Assembly: GCF_001640805.2 (NCBI RefSeq) | Contig: NC_066833.1 | Coordinates: forward strand, 10,048,473-10,112,472 | Source of the DNA: Lates calcarifer | Taxonomy: Eukaryota; Chordata; Actinopteri; Centropomidae | Length of the DNA stretch: 64,000 bases | Reading direction: 5' to 3' | Shown here: one piece after another, positions 12,251 to 25,472 of the stretch | How positions within the stretch are numbered: the stretch's first letter is position 1 | How the letters are laid out: the number at the start of each line of letters is the position of its first letter | Made by a program: the position numbers and the translations under genes | Notes under the pieces: model-generated | What the model saw: only the letters and a program-made list of their open reading frames with translations | What the model was told of the DNA's origin: nothing | Databases searched by the model: none

Positions 12251-13335
12251 AAATAATCACTGAAAAGCTAAATGCTGTGTTGTACTTGTTTTGTTTAACA
12301 TTAAATGAACTGCACCAAAGCATTTAAGGCAAAAAACTGACTCTATAACTTTCTGGAGAGCGACACAATGAGTGACAATGCTCCTCATTCAGAAATAAAA
12401 AATGTCAGAAATCCTTAATTGAACAATCAGAGTCAAGTATTCAACAGAGCAGTCTGTGTGATAAACAAAGACAAAAACAGAAAGTAGTTAAAAGTAGTAA
12501 GTAAATGAATGTTGCTTCTTTCCACTGCCAGAGGGAAAACAGAGTGTTTTCCAGGAGGAAGAGAGAAAAAAACAGGAGAGCTGTGGTGGTGGTAAAAACC
12601 CGAAAGCCAGAATAAAGAGAGGGGAAACAGATCGAACAAGACTGAGAGTCCAAAATGAGGAATTGAAGATGAGGGCGAGGCGGAGATGAAAGGAAAAAAA
12701 GAGGGGGCAAGGAAAGGGAAAGAAACTGGACAGAGACAAATGGCCATGGGAAATGGCCGGTGCAGGAGAGCCTGCCTATGAGACAGCCCTCTCAGCAACC
12801 CTAACACAGACTGATAGGCCCACCAGGCAGCGAGACCACTACAATCCATCCCAGTCCTGTCTGATTTTTCCCTTATTCTAAGAACAATATCACAGTTCAG
12901 GCCATATCAAGCTTACCTAACTTACCAGAAGGTGTATTAGAATAACGTTGAGTTACTGTCTTATTTGTAGTTAGAGTGTTTCATCTTGTTGCTATTGGGG
13001 ATTTATTCTTCAGGTTATCCAGCTGTTTGTACTGGCTGGAAGAGATCCACAGATGCAGGAATCTTCCTTTAAGAGACGAACAACGAACAGACGGGTAAAT
13101 ATCGCAGAGGCAGCAAGTAGACTTAAAAGTTGAGGAGCGAGAGGAACAGAAAATGAAGACAGAAAGGGACACAAGGAGGAATGTGGGGATCATTGTTAGC
13201 TGTCCATGTATGTGGTTGGATAAGTGAGTGCTACTGTCGCCATCCCACAATCCCATTACTTTCCCCAATAAAGCGCTGGCAGCCCAGTGATTACCTCGAG
13301 AAAGTGGAAGAATCTTAATAGAAATGGGATCTGGG

Positions 13336-13352
13336 TTTTTTTTTTTTTTTTT
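13336..13352. repeat. Poly-T run (17 bases)
   Basis: A homopolymer T tract. Read on the minus strand it is poly-A, but no retrotransposed body is recognisable beside it. Confidence 0.85.
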
Positions 13353-16300
13353 GGAAAGCCAGAACCTTCCTTTGCTCCCTCCCTCCCTCTCTCTGTTGCT
13401 TCCTCAGGTGATGTCTCCAGGCACTGACCAGGTAATGCAGCGTAATGGAGTACACGTGTGGGCACTGGTGGCCTAATGGAGAGGGGGCATGGCAGAGCGG
13501 GGAGTGCCTGTCGAGCTGCCTGATTGAAACTGATGGGCCAAGGTAAGGGGGCCACAGGGTACGGCCACCCAACATGGCCCTGCCTGTCTCATCAAACGGA
13601 CATACTCATGAACACGCCACACACCTACCTCGGAGTCCATTATTCAATTTGGCCCTTCTAATGACCAGTGAATTAGGCTGCCAGAAGCGATTTGCCTTCT
13701 GAGTCCTACTTCTGGACGTACATGCTTTCCTCCACTCTGCATATTAAGAGGCAGCCATTCAGACACTGACATCCAATCGGCCTCCTCCAATCACTGAACT
13801 TAGCCAGATGAGCTGGGAATAGAAGGCATGTGAGACAGTGAACACTTAATAAAGATAAGGGTATATGTTCCAAGTTTCATGCAGCTCAGACAAGCCTACA
13901 TGTCGGCTGCTTGATTTTTAGATAACCGCCTCACATGTGTGTAGAGCTGTGAGCTACCACTGACAGAGCACAAATATGCATAAAGAAATACGAAGAGTAA
14001 AACTGCACCAGCCTCACAGGAAAAACAGAAAGCTCTTCAGCTAAAAAATGCTCTTAGCTTCAGTGAGAGTTTTGCTTTTAGCTGAGAGAAGCCAGCAGCC
14101 AGCTGGAGGTTAGCATCACCTGCTAACTTTAGCTTTCCTCGCCGTATGTCGACAGCTCCTAAGCGCACACCTCTGTATATGAGCAGTGAGGTGTGCGGTA
14201 TCGTCAGCATGTTTTATGATACTCCTGCACATTTTCCACTGATAATGCAATGTAAAGACTTCATGCAAATGGTAGTCCAACATTTCTTTCAGTGTGGGAA
14301 GACTGTGGATGGACGGATGGAAGCAGGTATGTGACTGTGGAATGCAGTGAGCTGGTAGGAGACGAGGGCGGCATGTATGAAAACACACACACAGGCTACC
14401 AGTGCAGAGCTGCAGACAGACACACAATAAAATGTTATTATAAAATGCATAAATTGGCACAGGAGTGGAGAATCAAATTAACCTGTAAACTGCTGTGGGA
14501 CTAAAGAGTGACTCGCTGCCCGGATCCAAGTGGTGTCACGTCACTCAGAGACGATGCACAGCGCTTCAAGGCAACTGTCAGCCAGTGCCGCATCTGGTTG
14601 GCAATGAACTGGCTCCTGCAAAAAGTAGTAGTCGCAGCCTTTCTGATGCCAAATGACATAAAAACCTGGACTGGCACCAACACCAGGCTGTTTTCAGTCC
14701 CACAGTACACAGTGCATGGAAAGAAATGAGCCGGGATTTGGCTCAGGTTTGTGCACAATCCTGCATCACGTCTTAACAGCAACTTTATGCTACACTCCTG
14801 GAGAAAACTGTAGACGACATAAAAACACTGGAACCAACGCACTGGTCAGTGGTCAGTGTAGTTACAGTACAGATCAGCACAGAGAAACTTTCAGTTTGTC
14901 TCTTATATACACCCGTGCACTGCATGGTGAAAAACTGTCCCATCATTCTTTATAGATTCCTTAGGTCCAGGTATCAGGTTTAATAATAATAAAACTCCTC
15001 TACTTTTGCTTTCTTCCATCTTTTCAAGGTTGTTGGGTGGCTGCCTCTCCTCTTTTCACTAGGAGCTGTAAAATCTATTTGACAGCTCTGATTTATGACA
15101 CAGCATAGGCTCCGAGCGCCTGTGGGGGGAAAAAGAGTGTATGTTTGGAAGTGTGTGAATGTGTGGGCGGGTGTGTGGGAGCACGCCCAGCTCACAGGGG
15201 GACCACCACTGCTGTGCTCAATGTTCAAGCCGCTAACAGAGCACACAGGTAGGGAACTCCTTGAAAACTCGTGTGCACACGGCGGTACACCTGTGGTTGC
15301 GTGCAGAGACAAACCAACGTCCACAGAACTAGGATTAATAGACATAGCAGGAGGAACCAGAAAACGTTACATTTCACATGATGTTAAAGTTTTATGATTG
15401 AATGAAAGTGTCCTAAGAACTGTCCTTCTTATGAGTTTGTTGAATTTTTTTCCAAAGGGTTAAAAAGTGTTTTTATTTACAGCCAGAATTTAATGCAAAT
15501 ATCGTCTTAAAGGAGTTCGAGAGGATCCTAAACAGCCTTGGGAACCAGTGGGTGTTCATCCATTTTCCCATTTGTAGCAATTTACTTCTGCAGTTCTTTC
15601 CCTCTGCCTTCCTCTGTCCATCTCACCCCCTCCCACACACAGTCCTCTCCTCTGTCCTTCTCCTCGCCTAGATGCCCAGGATGCTCGCAGCTAACACCGT
15701 TTGTCACATCCAAGGCCAGTTTAGAGACACGGGGATCCTGTTCCCCAGGGAAATGGTTATGTGCGTATGCTCCAATGTGTTTGTGTGTATGTCCTGTTAA
15801 GCGGGGGGGTCTGAAAATAAATGCTCTGCAAGGACATGAATGCATCCATGTAGATTTGTGTGTGTCTGTGCCAGTGACACGGTCATCTGGGAGTTGAATT
15901 TCACACCTTGTGCCTTTGCTATTGTCAGGGAGAGCGGCAGCGCTGATGGGCAGCAGGGAGAGGACGGGATGGGAAACCTCAGAGAAGATGAAAAAGGTCG
16001 TGACAGCTGACAGAGGGAGGAGGAAAAGTGTTCATGCGCCTTTAGAGGACTAATGTCTGAGGATGGGAGGAAAGAGTCTGGGGGAGGACAGATGTACAGT
16101 CCCACTGTTACACTGCTTTGGAAAAAAGCAATATGAATCGCCATGGAGCTCTTTCTGTGGTAAAAATCGAAAGTTAAAAATTAAGCTTTCCTCTGTATTG
16201 CTGCTAAGGGTTTCCACACAACACATTTGTTTGGGAAAATCACATTTTCATCCCTACATGTCCTGTTCCATTACCTCGAAAGAAATTCCTCTCCGCCCAT

Positions 16301-18339
16301 GACATGAAAGCAGTGGAGAAACTGGCTGCAAGAGCAAAACATTTCCATATCCATTTGAATCTACACTGACACCGAATCTACACTAATAAAGTTTATCTGT
16401 GTGGTGATGGAGGCAGCCGACACAAATCTCTGCATACATCTCGGGGGCTGTGAAGTGTCTCTCTGCCAGCTAAACACACCTCGGTGGTTTGTGCAGTCAC
16501 GCTACAATGGTTTTTTTCTTCCCCCCTCTGTCAGTCTGTTACAGTCATTAGCAGCATGCTAATCAAGGCTAATTACACTGAGACAGGCAGACACCACTCA
16601 TTTCTTATCATGACAGAGTGCCGCTGTGTTTGTGGTGCCTGAAAATGTTGTGCCACTAAATGAGGCACAGCTTATAATTAACAGTTTTTTTGTTGTTAGG
16701 TAAATTATGGTGACTGTGTTTTCTATTTGATTCCCATTGTTACTGCTGTCAAATGTTAATCGGTTTGTCTGAGCTTTTTCAGAGGCTGTAAATCTGTTTT
16801 TTGTTGCACACATGCAGGAGCTGTGGTTATTCTAAAGGAAAGGAAAACAGCTAAATCTTTAAGAAACTGTATTTAATATTATGTTATAAATATTTTCAAA
16901 TGGTAATGATAATTCATAAACCATTTTAAGACAGCTAGTGTATGAATATATGAATAAATGAACAATCGAAGGGGTAAATGACGGAGAGACAAGTGGGAAA
17001 AGAGCAGAAGGGTTAGGAAGAAAGGAGCAGACGGAGGAAAGAGAGACGACGTGGGACAGATGTAAGGTTATCCAAGAAGAGAACATGTGAAAACAGAGTC
17101 TTGTTGTAGGTAAAGTCTCTTCCACAGCGATGGATTGTGAGCGTCAGGCAGTGCGGATCCCCTCCCTCCTCTCTGCCCCCCTATTCAAGTTGCAAAAGCT
17201 CATTTTGGAGATTTTGCTGGCATGGCAGAAAAGGCCTCTGTTCCCCATTCTCCATATTTCATATACGGCCCATTGGAAAGCATCGTCTGCAAGTGTCATG
17301 GCTTGGCACATTTACGAGAGATGCACTGAAAAACTTATCACTTGGAAGATATGCTTAAGTTAAGCATTTTGAAAGTCACTGTGCACTGTATGGTAATTCA
17401 TATATAAAGCAAAGGTAAATTAAGATCATCTACGTGGTAACTGGTTTCAGCACGAGTGCAGAGAGAAACAGAGCTCACTGAAGTAAACAATACATTTCAT
17501 TTAATTAGGACAAATCAAAGACGAAAAACTCTAAAAGAGGAAGATCAAACATTATTAATTAGCATTGTTTAAGTCAAAACTGAGATGTAAAGAATAAACA
17601 GGCATCAACAGGCCTTTTTCACAGCTGACATTAGGAGTTATCACGGTGGGAAAATCACAGCTGTTACTAATGATATTAACAAAGACTGTTCAAGAGTCCC
17701 AGTAAGTCATGACAGCGTGACAGCGAGTCAGCACGAACAATTCAACCATCACTCGTTTTATGTTTCAGAGCTGTGGCACGTGACACATCTGTGAAAAAGA
17801 AATAAAAGCTGTGTTTTATTTCAAGGCACCTGTCAGGTATCAGGGCACATGACTGACATGTTCCTCACTCTCCAGTTAGCTCTGTTGAACCTGTTTGTGT
17901 GGGACAAATCAACACGTGGTGACATCACCAGCTCCACCCACCTTAATTAGTTAAGCTGAGGTCTGATTGGTCAGACACCGAGACACTGTCACACTGTGCA
18001 TTAGTGTCATTAGTAACACCTGCGCTTTCCCTACGATGACAAGTCAAAATGAGGCACAAATATGTAGTCGTAGACACGTTTGGACATGTTAGTCGATGAA
18101 CTGTCAGCTAAGTAGTGACTCGTTGGAATGACCATGTTTGGATCAGATATAGAAGTCACAGGACGATCCATATAACACACACACCTCAGGGGGAATAATC
18201 CTCCCTGTGTTACAATCATTGTTCAACAGCAGACACACACAAACTCCTTAAAAGCTCATTCTCTAAATAAGCTGATGTGACATATCTCTGCAGCTGTAGA
18301 ATGAGGTCAAAAGTTTAAATAACTATAAATTCTGTTTAT

Positions 18340-18530
18340 GGCTGCAGCGTGGATTAGTGGTAACGGAGACATGGCTCCTCTAACAGGTGACCCTGGTCAG
18401 TCCTGTATCGACACATTGAGTGTCCTTGTCTTGAGGAAGACACTAATCTGCACTTAATGGACTGTCCAGTCCAGTGGTGCGGCACTGACTCTGCCCTCGC
18501 CGCTCAAGGGAACGGAGCGGAGAGATTTCC
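18340..18530 (+). mobile_element. Degraded tRNA-derived SINE-like sequence
   Basis: The left part (gtggattagtgg at about 18350-18360) resembles a pol III A box. A weak B-box-like stretch follows near 18385. At 18420-18442 the sequence gtgtccttg...tgaggaagacac resembles the tgtccttgagcaagacac core that I recall from many fish tRNA-SINEs. The tail and target-site duplication are not clear, so the ends are approximate. Confidence 0.45.
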
Positions 18531-20141
18531 TTGACTGAGTGTCACATTATTCTACTGATGATTGTCTTAAGTAAGCATGTGACCTCGTCATCTCAGCTAG
18601 CGTTAGCCGCTAACCCACTGGGCGCTCTGAGGAGCTAAAGTACTAAGCAACTTATCAGGAGGCTTCCAGTGCGAGGCATTAGAGCTGACTGAGAGAGCGA
18701 GCAGAGCAACACTGGCCCAAAGTCCTGCTTAGTCATCGCTTCTCTCACTATGGTGAAAAAGTGCCACTTTCATTCCCATGGTGATAAGGGAGAGTGAAAA
18801 GGCGGGAAACAGACCTGTGTAATGCTGATGGACGTAGTCAGTCTCTGACTGAGGAGGGCTGGAGTGTGCGAATCAGGAGCTAAAAGTGCAGCATCAGCAG
18901 CGGTTGGATTTACTTGGATGAATGGACCCGACTCGATGAGGAGGTGGGGGGTGGTTTGGAGGGCGGTGGGTGTCAAAGCAAGTGGCTGAGACATGGCTAA
19001 TACTGCCAGTGAGCTGTGGCCACCTAAGTAATTACTACCTTTGCTGTTAGGCTAATCCCCAGAGCAGAGCAGCAAACTCAGGAGAGAAAAGCTTAGAGCC
19101 TCAGCGGGGCTCCCATCACTCGACTTCAATTACACAAGAGACACAGACCTGCCTCGCTCAGAAGGACAGAGAGGACGTCTCGTTTGAAAACCAAGTTAAG
19201 AGTCTCCACTCTATAGATAAATGACTCTGATTAATGTAAGGATGCACAAACATACGAAAACATGTTCAGAACAGACTGAGTATATCTCAGACTTCAGATT
19301 TCTGCACTTTGGTTTCCATCAAGCAGCGACAGCACAATGAAGACGCACGGCTGAAATAAGACGACAGCCCATTCATCAAAAACCTCATGCTCTCTTTTAC
19401 ACTGACTGACAGGTCTTTTGATACTCATGCTAACGTTTTCTGATGGTGCGCTCCAGTTTTGTGCCGGGCAGCTTTGTTACATGTCATCCCCATCTCTCTC
19501 TCACCAAGCTTCTTGTTTAAGTCTGCTGTCAATAAATGCTAAAATGCTGAAAAATAAAGCACTTCAAATGTTTTCTGGTGGTTTTCATAGTTTCTTGTTT
19601 GTAAACACAGAAATAAAACAGCTCTATATTTTTTATTTCTGGTCATATAATGCTTCATTTTAATCTGTGGGCATGTTTCTTAAATCATATATGTGAATTA
19701 TTGGGCTGTAAAGTAACCCTTTGCTAACATATAGTTTAATTTATTTTTATTGTACATTTCTATAACAAGCTAAAGAATCTGAATATATAAATACATTTAG
19801 ATAACAAGGTTAATAGACTAATTTGTGAGGAGGAAGTTCATCTCTTGTTAAATACAGACAACAAAAAACTTTATCATGTGAGGAAAATGAAGCTAATTTA
19901 AAACATGCACATTCACTGACCACAAAAATCAAAATAAAACTATTAAGAGTTAAACACTGTAAGGCTCAGGGAGTTTCCACAGATTTCACCTGCTGATGCT
20001 GTCAACTTGAATGAACTGAAAACTTCACAGGTGAAACAGATGGTTTATTACAGAGTGCACAGGTCTCCTCAGTTACCTGTTACTCAGTATTACAAAGTCT
20101 AAAAGGAGCCCGCTCTGCATCGCTCTCTGATCAGGGGTTAC

Positions 20142-20258
20142 CTTTGCGTTCGGAGCGTTTCTTGCGCCTCCTCTTGAACCTGCGTCGGATCAGGCAGTAA
20201 TAGGAGCCCAGATTCTGTGCGCCGTTGGTAAGAAGGGCCATGCCTTGGTCACAACTTG
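20142..20258 (-). CDS. adarb1: adarb1 alternative N-terminal exon encoding an arginine-rich R-domain (ADAR2R-type)
   Basis: An ATG at 20241-20239 in a strong context (caaggcATGG) opens a 33-codon frame ending in a phase-1 donor (AAAG, then GTAACC at 20141-20136). It reads MALLTNGAQNLGSYYCLI, then RRRFKRRRKKRSERK, a dense Arg/Lys cluster. Spliced to the exon at 3486 the frame continues without a stop into the canonical Met, adding 49 residues. Established knowledge: mammalian ADAR2 has a splice variant with a 49-residue extension from a far-upstream exon, containing a motif related to the single-stranded-RNA-binding R-domain of ADAR3 (Maas and Gommans). Matching length, phase, composition and distance (16.7 kb here) make homology very likely. 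The upstream boundary is less sure. An acceptor-like aaagcag ends at 20259, and the frame is open up to it. Alternatively this is a first exon with its own promoter, as proposed in mammals, and it then extends further upstream. Confidence 0.9.
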
Positions 20259-20322
20259 CTGCTTTATAAAATGAACTAAACTAAGCTCGACCAAATAAAA
20301 CTTCAGCAACTGAAGATGCTTT

Positions 20323-20328
20323 CACGTG
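20323..20328. promoter_or_regulatory. Canonical E-box (CACGTG) upstream of the R-domain exon
   Basis: A palindromic CACGTG lies 82-87 bp upstream of the R-exon ATG. A TATAAA string on the minus strand (about 20264-20270) is too close to the ATG to be a normal TATA box for it. The E-box matters only if the R exon has its own promoter, as proposed for the mammalian exon. A six-base match is weak evidence. Confidence 0.25.
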
Positions 20329-20908
20329 GTCTACCTGTCCCTCACCTCTCACAGCCAGTGCTCTCACACTTGTCCAGTTTGTGTTGTCAAGCCAGTGATA
20401 TTCAGAAAGCCCAACTCCACACACCTGCAGCGCTTCTTTGTTTCTACTTTAGTCCTTCCCTCGTATCCGAACTCTCTTTCCCTCCCTCTCTTCCCTCCTC
20501 CTCTCGCTGTCTCTCTCCTCTGTTGACTCCATGTCTGCCCTATCGGCAGGCAGAGAGGGGAGGCGATGGAGTAGAGCGACAAAAAGGAGGAGGGGACTAG
20601 CAGAGGAGAGAGACTTGTGTTTTCAGATGGTTGTGAATTAACACAGGGAACAGAATCTGACTCTTACCTGTCGAATCCCCTCTCAAAGTATCAGCAATCT
20701 CCAGCAAACAAAAAAACATCTTCACCTGTTTATAACTGACTGTGGTGAGGATCTCTTTGCACTTGAACCTGAAACAAGTTTTACCCATGCGATCACATCA
20801 ATTTCCACCTTGCCCTTATTATTGTATCTTGCAGATTTATATTTGTTGTGGTTATGTTTCTCATCTCACCAAAAGTCTGAGGATGAGAGGCAACAAAGAA
20901 ATGCTCTG

Positions 20909-20922
20909 CCGCCCTCTAGTGG
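20909..20922 (-). promoter_or_regulatory. CTCF core motif match
   Basis: The minus strand reads CCACTAGAGGGCGG, a full match to the CTCF core CCASYAGRKGGCRS. It lies about 650 bp upstream of the R-domain exon. Occupancy cannot be judged from sequence. Confidence 0.45.
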
Positions 20923-23900
20923 TTATCTTCTGCGATTACATCTGTGATGGCACCAAATGACGTTGATGGTGGTTGATTTATGATCGTTGTTTTAACCTGT
21001 GTTAGTTATGTTGTCAAATACTTTACAAAAAAGGTTGTTTTAAGCCATTATTAAGAAATTTGTGGTGGACAAAGAAAGAAAAAAAGAAATATAACCTGAA
21101 CAACAGCGGTGGAAAAAAGAAGAGGAAAAGCACTCACCTTTGGCTCTGGTCTGATGCCTGTGATCGTAAAAACCTGATGGAGAGAAAGAAAAGATTTTCC
21201 AAGTCAGTAAACAGCAGAGATTTTGGCTGACTGCAGAGGTACTTTCAAAGATCTGGATTTCTGAGGGTGAAAAACCTTTAAAGGATGTAGCGTGCATACA
21301 TTGGAATTATTAGTGGTATATACACAGGACAAAGAAAGGTACACATACTGGATAAATGCTCCATTAATCGAGATAATTCAGCCGTGTTTCCACATCAGCT
21401 GGTCTTCTTACAAAAGCTGGTGTTTCTGGACGGCCACAGTTATTGTTAGAAGAGGTGGAGTGTAACTTTTTCCAGTTTAAGTTACTAAAGCAGATTATTT
21501 AGCTGAAAAATGTGTTTCTAATTAATTTACTGCAGTATAACCTACGTGCTATTTAAACACTTTCTCGTAAAGCATGGCATTTGGCAGACATGAGGCCCTT
21601 ATTACGAAATTTGCTGTGGCGGTTTAGTGGTTACACAGAACATTAATTTCAATCCAGTGGACTTCCAGGAATAAATGAACAAAAATATTACAAGAATGTA
21701 GTGTAACCCAACTGATAAAACTGTCTGAAGGTGGCTACATTCATACTGGATGAACAGCGAAGGACTCGTGGCCCCTCGGTTTTAGGGTGATGCATTGAGG
21801 CAGGACGTTGATTCTAAACATTCGGACAACGCAACCAAAGAGTTATTAATGGACCACCTCTCTGTTGTTGCTGTTCAGTGACAGACCAAATCAGTCTCTT
21901 GCTAAAGAACTCCGGCTACTACCAACACTAATCTAGAACTGGTTCCACACATTTCCACCAAAATAACAGTCAGCTCCACTAAATTTCTGGTCAAGAAGTG
22001 AGAACCACTGATCTCAGTGGTTATGGGAGGCGCTACCACAGAGAGAACATGTGCAAAAGCAGCAGCGAACAACAGGCTTTCCAAAAGCAGTGAAAAGTCA
22101 AGATGTAATGACTTGAAATGACAGTAAATTTATTAAAAGCAGTTGTGTTCTGCCATGATTTCTTACAAACAGAAATTAGCCCAATTCTACTGCGTAATGT
22201 TCTTCTTCTTTTGAGGGTTACAAACAACAAACTGGTGCATTACTGCCACCAACTGGTGTGTGTGGACTATGTAACGCTCTGTTCTCAAATCTGTTGAAAT
22301 GTGGGCCGGTTCTCAAAGGATGAAAAGAAATCTAGTGCATCTGAAACAGATAAGACTGTTCAACAACTCCTTTAGTAAGATTAGCTTTTTCAGTTTCTCA
22401 TGCTTTAATCATATTGCAAGAGTTAGTTACTGGAAGTTCACAGTAGAGGAACGAAATTTAACCAAATTTGCGATTGGAACTAATATGGTAGAATGAACCA
22501 GCTAATATTAAGTTAGCTTTGTATTTGTATTTTGTACTTTCTACTGGGACAAATCCCACAGAGTTTTGAGTTTCTACCGGCTCTCTGTGTTCCTGTCATT
22601 CCCCCTCAGTCTGCCAGCATTTGAAAAACCACCACAGGCAGCAGTAAAGTTACTGAAGGCAGAAGACAAGAGAACGTAGTGCTACTGTTTGGATTGTTCT
22701 ATGGTTCATTATGTGTATGTTCCACACCATTTTTGTTAGAATAAATCCTTGGATTAGTTCACAGAGCAGTTAGTATTTCAGTGATGTCTTAAATGGTGTT
22801 GTTTTACAGGTATGTAGTGAATCTTGCAAATCGAATCACAAGCACAATATCTGCCAGAAAAATCACAATTTGATATCATCCCAAAATGGTTCCCTAGTCC
22901 ACAGCATGCTAACTAAAAATAAGAGTAAATCTACAGGCAAGCGTGTTTGAAAAGGGCTCCATAGCCTCTCTGTTAGAGAGGGCAGCTGGGGATAGAGATG
23001 ATAGTAAAGGAATAAGAGACGAGGAGGGAGAAAAGAAATAGACACATAAAAGCTTGAGAGGAGTAAAGGAAATAAAAGAGGAGGATGTAGAGAAAAATCC
23101 TGTGAGATAAAGAAACGAGGCAAAGCAGGACAGAGACGTGGAAATGGAGAGAGGGAGCTGAAGTTAGGAAAAGGTAATATCAGGTGAAGAAAAATGTTCT
23201 CAAAGCAGGATCTATAGCCCACGGGGTCGTTTAAGGTCAACGAGGCTGTCTTCACTCCCCCTCAGCTCCACTCTCACTATTTGATATAAAATGTTCTCAA
23301 AAACCAAATTAGAGGTTTTTGCGTAGAGGCTTGCCAATTAAGTGCATGAAGTTAAACTGAGCAGAAAGAGAAAGAGAGAGAGAGAAAGAAAGTGAGACAG
23401 CAACTGAGAAACAGAGAGAGAATTTTAAGAAGAAAGGCAGATGGTTAGAGCAAGAAAAAAAAGAGAGCCAGACAACAGATTCAGGATACGAGCTGTGGGA
23501 CACAGGAGTCAGCACGAGAGAGGAGATGGTGAACTTAAATATACTCCAGAGGCAAATTCATTCATGCTTCTGTGTCCACGCCAACCATAACTACGGCTGG
23601 CCAAGTCTCACCACAACTGCCTTGGCTGGGTGACTGTTTTTTTGTTTTGTTTTGCTTTGTTTTTTTTTTTTCCTTGAAAGGGAGACTAGCCCACTCCACT
23701 TCCCTTAGTATTTTAATTTATAGAGACTGTGCAAGAGCTGCAGACATGGGAGAACAGAGTCAGTGCATGCTCCGCAGAGGCACATGTTGTTCCACTGGCA
23801 GAGATTTTACCCACTACTCTCTCTCTCTCTTGGCATTCTCACCACATACTGAATGGACAAGAGGAAAGAGGCTGTGGTTGTGCAGCCAATACTCTGTGGT

Positions 23901-25472
23901 TATCCAGACTGAATTTAAAGGCATTCCAGACTCAAATAACAACTAAACTCCTGGTGGCCTTTGCAGCGGTTTGACGGAGAAACACAACCATTGACAAAAA
24001 CAACCTCTTAAACAGTTTCGCAGGGAAGAAATCCAGGCTACTGTGGTGAGCCCATCTGTTAGTTCATACATGTACTCACAGGCAACTAAAAAGCACAAAG
24101 CTCTAAAAATAGACTCAGTGGGAACGTTTTTTTTTCTTTTTCTAAACTCTGAATTTAAGAGCCAGTTCCAGGGATGCAGAAATTTAAAAGCTCAGTATTA
24201 CAGTAGCTGATGGACTGCGATTAAATCACGGTTTACTTGCAGTGGCCCCAGAGATTTCACTTCACAGCTTGTGTTAACCTACGAGGAATATACCTCAGCA
24301 GTGTAGTACAACCAAGCACCGGCGAGGGGAAGCGTGTCAAATACTGCTGCATCATTCAACCGACATCAATACAGTTACACCGAGCGAACAAGAAGCTTCA
24401 GCTACACCAAAATATGGTATGCTCATTAGCATTTTATAAGATATCCTAATTAAAAATCAGGGACTACAAACCAAAAGCCAGCGAGCTAACAGGCAACTCT
24501 GAAGCAAGCAACAAAGACGTGGGGAGGAAAATAAAAAACAAACCTCAGCATCTTCTCTTAGTTGCTGATATAAGAAAGATTTTTCCCCTTAAAGACAAAA
24601 GCAGCTGCATGCTGAAGCAGTCGCCCCGAGTCGCTGTGGAGACCTGACCAAAAACTGAACATGTGTGTGCACTGTAAGCATGTGTGAATACCTGAATACG
24701 AAGGCAGATGAAAAATGTCCAGGCAGGAGTGGCGTTTCATTGCCTTGTGAGGAAGTCACGTTCCTAAAGCAACACTCACTGAACCTCAGGTCGTGCACAC
24801 AGTTTGGCAAGAGTGTGAGAGGGAGAGGGAGAGATTGTGTGTGAGAGATTAGTACAGACAAGAGGGGGAGAGCCTTAGAGAGCAGTTAGAGCTGAGAGGT
24901 AGTGTGTTTGAGAGTGTGTGTGAGTTGTGGTCATATTAGGGTCTAATAGGTGTGAGCCTCCTCTTAGCTCTCTGGAGACTGGCGTGGAGGGCAGCGGGTG
25001 GGATGGCAAACGATACCGGAGACTCGATTAACTTGACAGGAGCAGAAAGCCACGGTAGAAACAGGCCGGACAAAAACCGAGCCAGAGGTTGATTATGAAA
25101 GAGAGACAGAAAGCCAGTCAACTGTGCCTGATAAGAGGCGTGACCATAAACCTCGACTCCCGGTCTCCTGGCCAAGAATTAGGCCAATGGGTTGGTAACC
25201 ACTGGCCACACACACACACATATGGGCTAGCCAGGGTCCAGACAAGCCATTAAACACTACCCCTCCCTCTGACCTAGCTGTCCTCACTCATACGTACACA
25301 GGGACACAGTTTTAATTAATGCGTCACTTAATTACATGTGTGTGTGTGTGACTGTATTGTGAGTGATTGTGTGTATATGTGCGTGTGTGTGTAATAAATC
25401 AAGCTGGGTCACCATGTACTGTTCTCCTCGGTTATGAATGTCTGGCAGTGTTTTTGTTTTGCTGTCACTTGT

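Larger units (their letters stand above)
3487..20141 (-). other. adarb1: adarb1 intron between R-domain exon and start-codon exon
   Basis: This 16.7-kb intron runs from donor GTAACC (20141-20136) to acceptor CTCAG (3491-3487). It holds a probable dispersed repeat (about 3880-4402), a TG microsatellite (5369-5387), a LINE reverse-transcriptase scrap (10181-10258), an AT run (12223-12250), a 17-base T run (13336-13352) and a SINE-like stretch (about 18340-18530). Purine/pyrimidine-biased tracts at 4740-4830 and 12490-12740 create long open frames that look non-genic. Elsewhere I see ordinary intronic sequence. Noncoding first exons of the short isoform could lie here, but I cannot identify them from sequence alone. 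Confidence 0.8.

Noticed and set aside
12433..12849. 138-codon minus-strand open frame rich in Phe, Ser, Leu and Pro
   Set aside because: It is the translation of a polypyrimidine tract (plus strand purine-rich); stop codons are rare there for compositional reasons, and three overlapping frames are open together.
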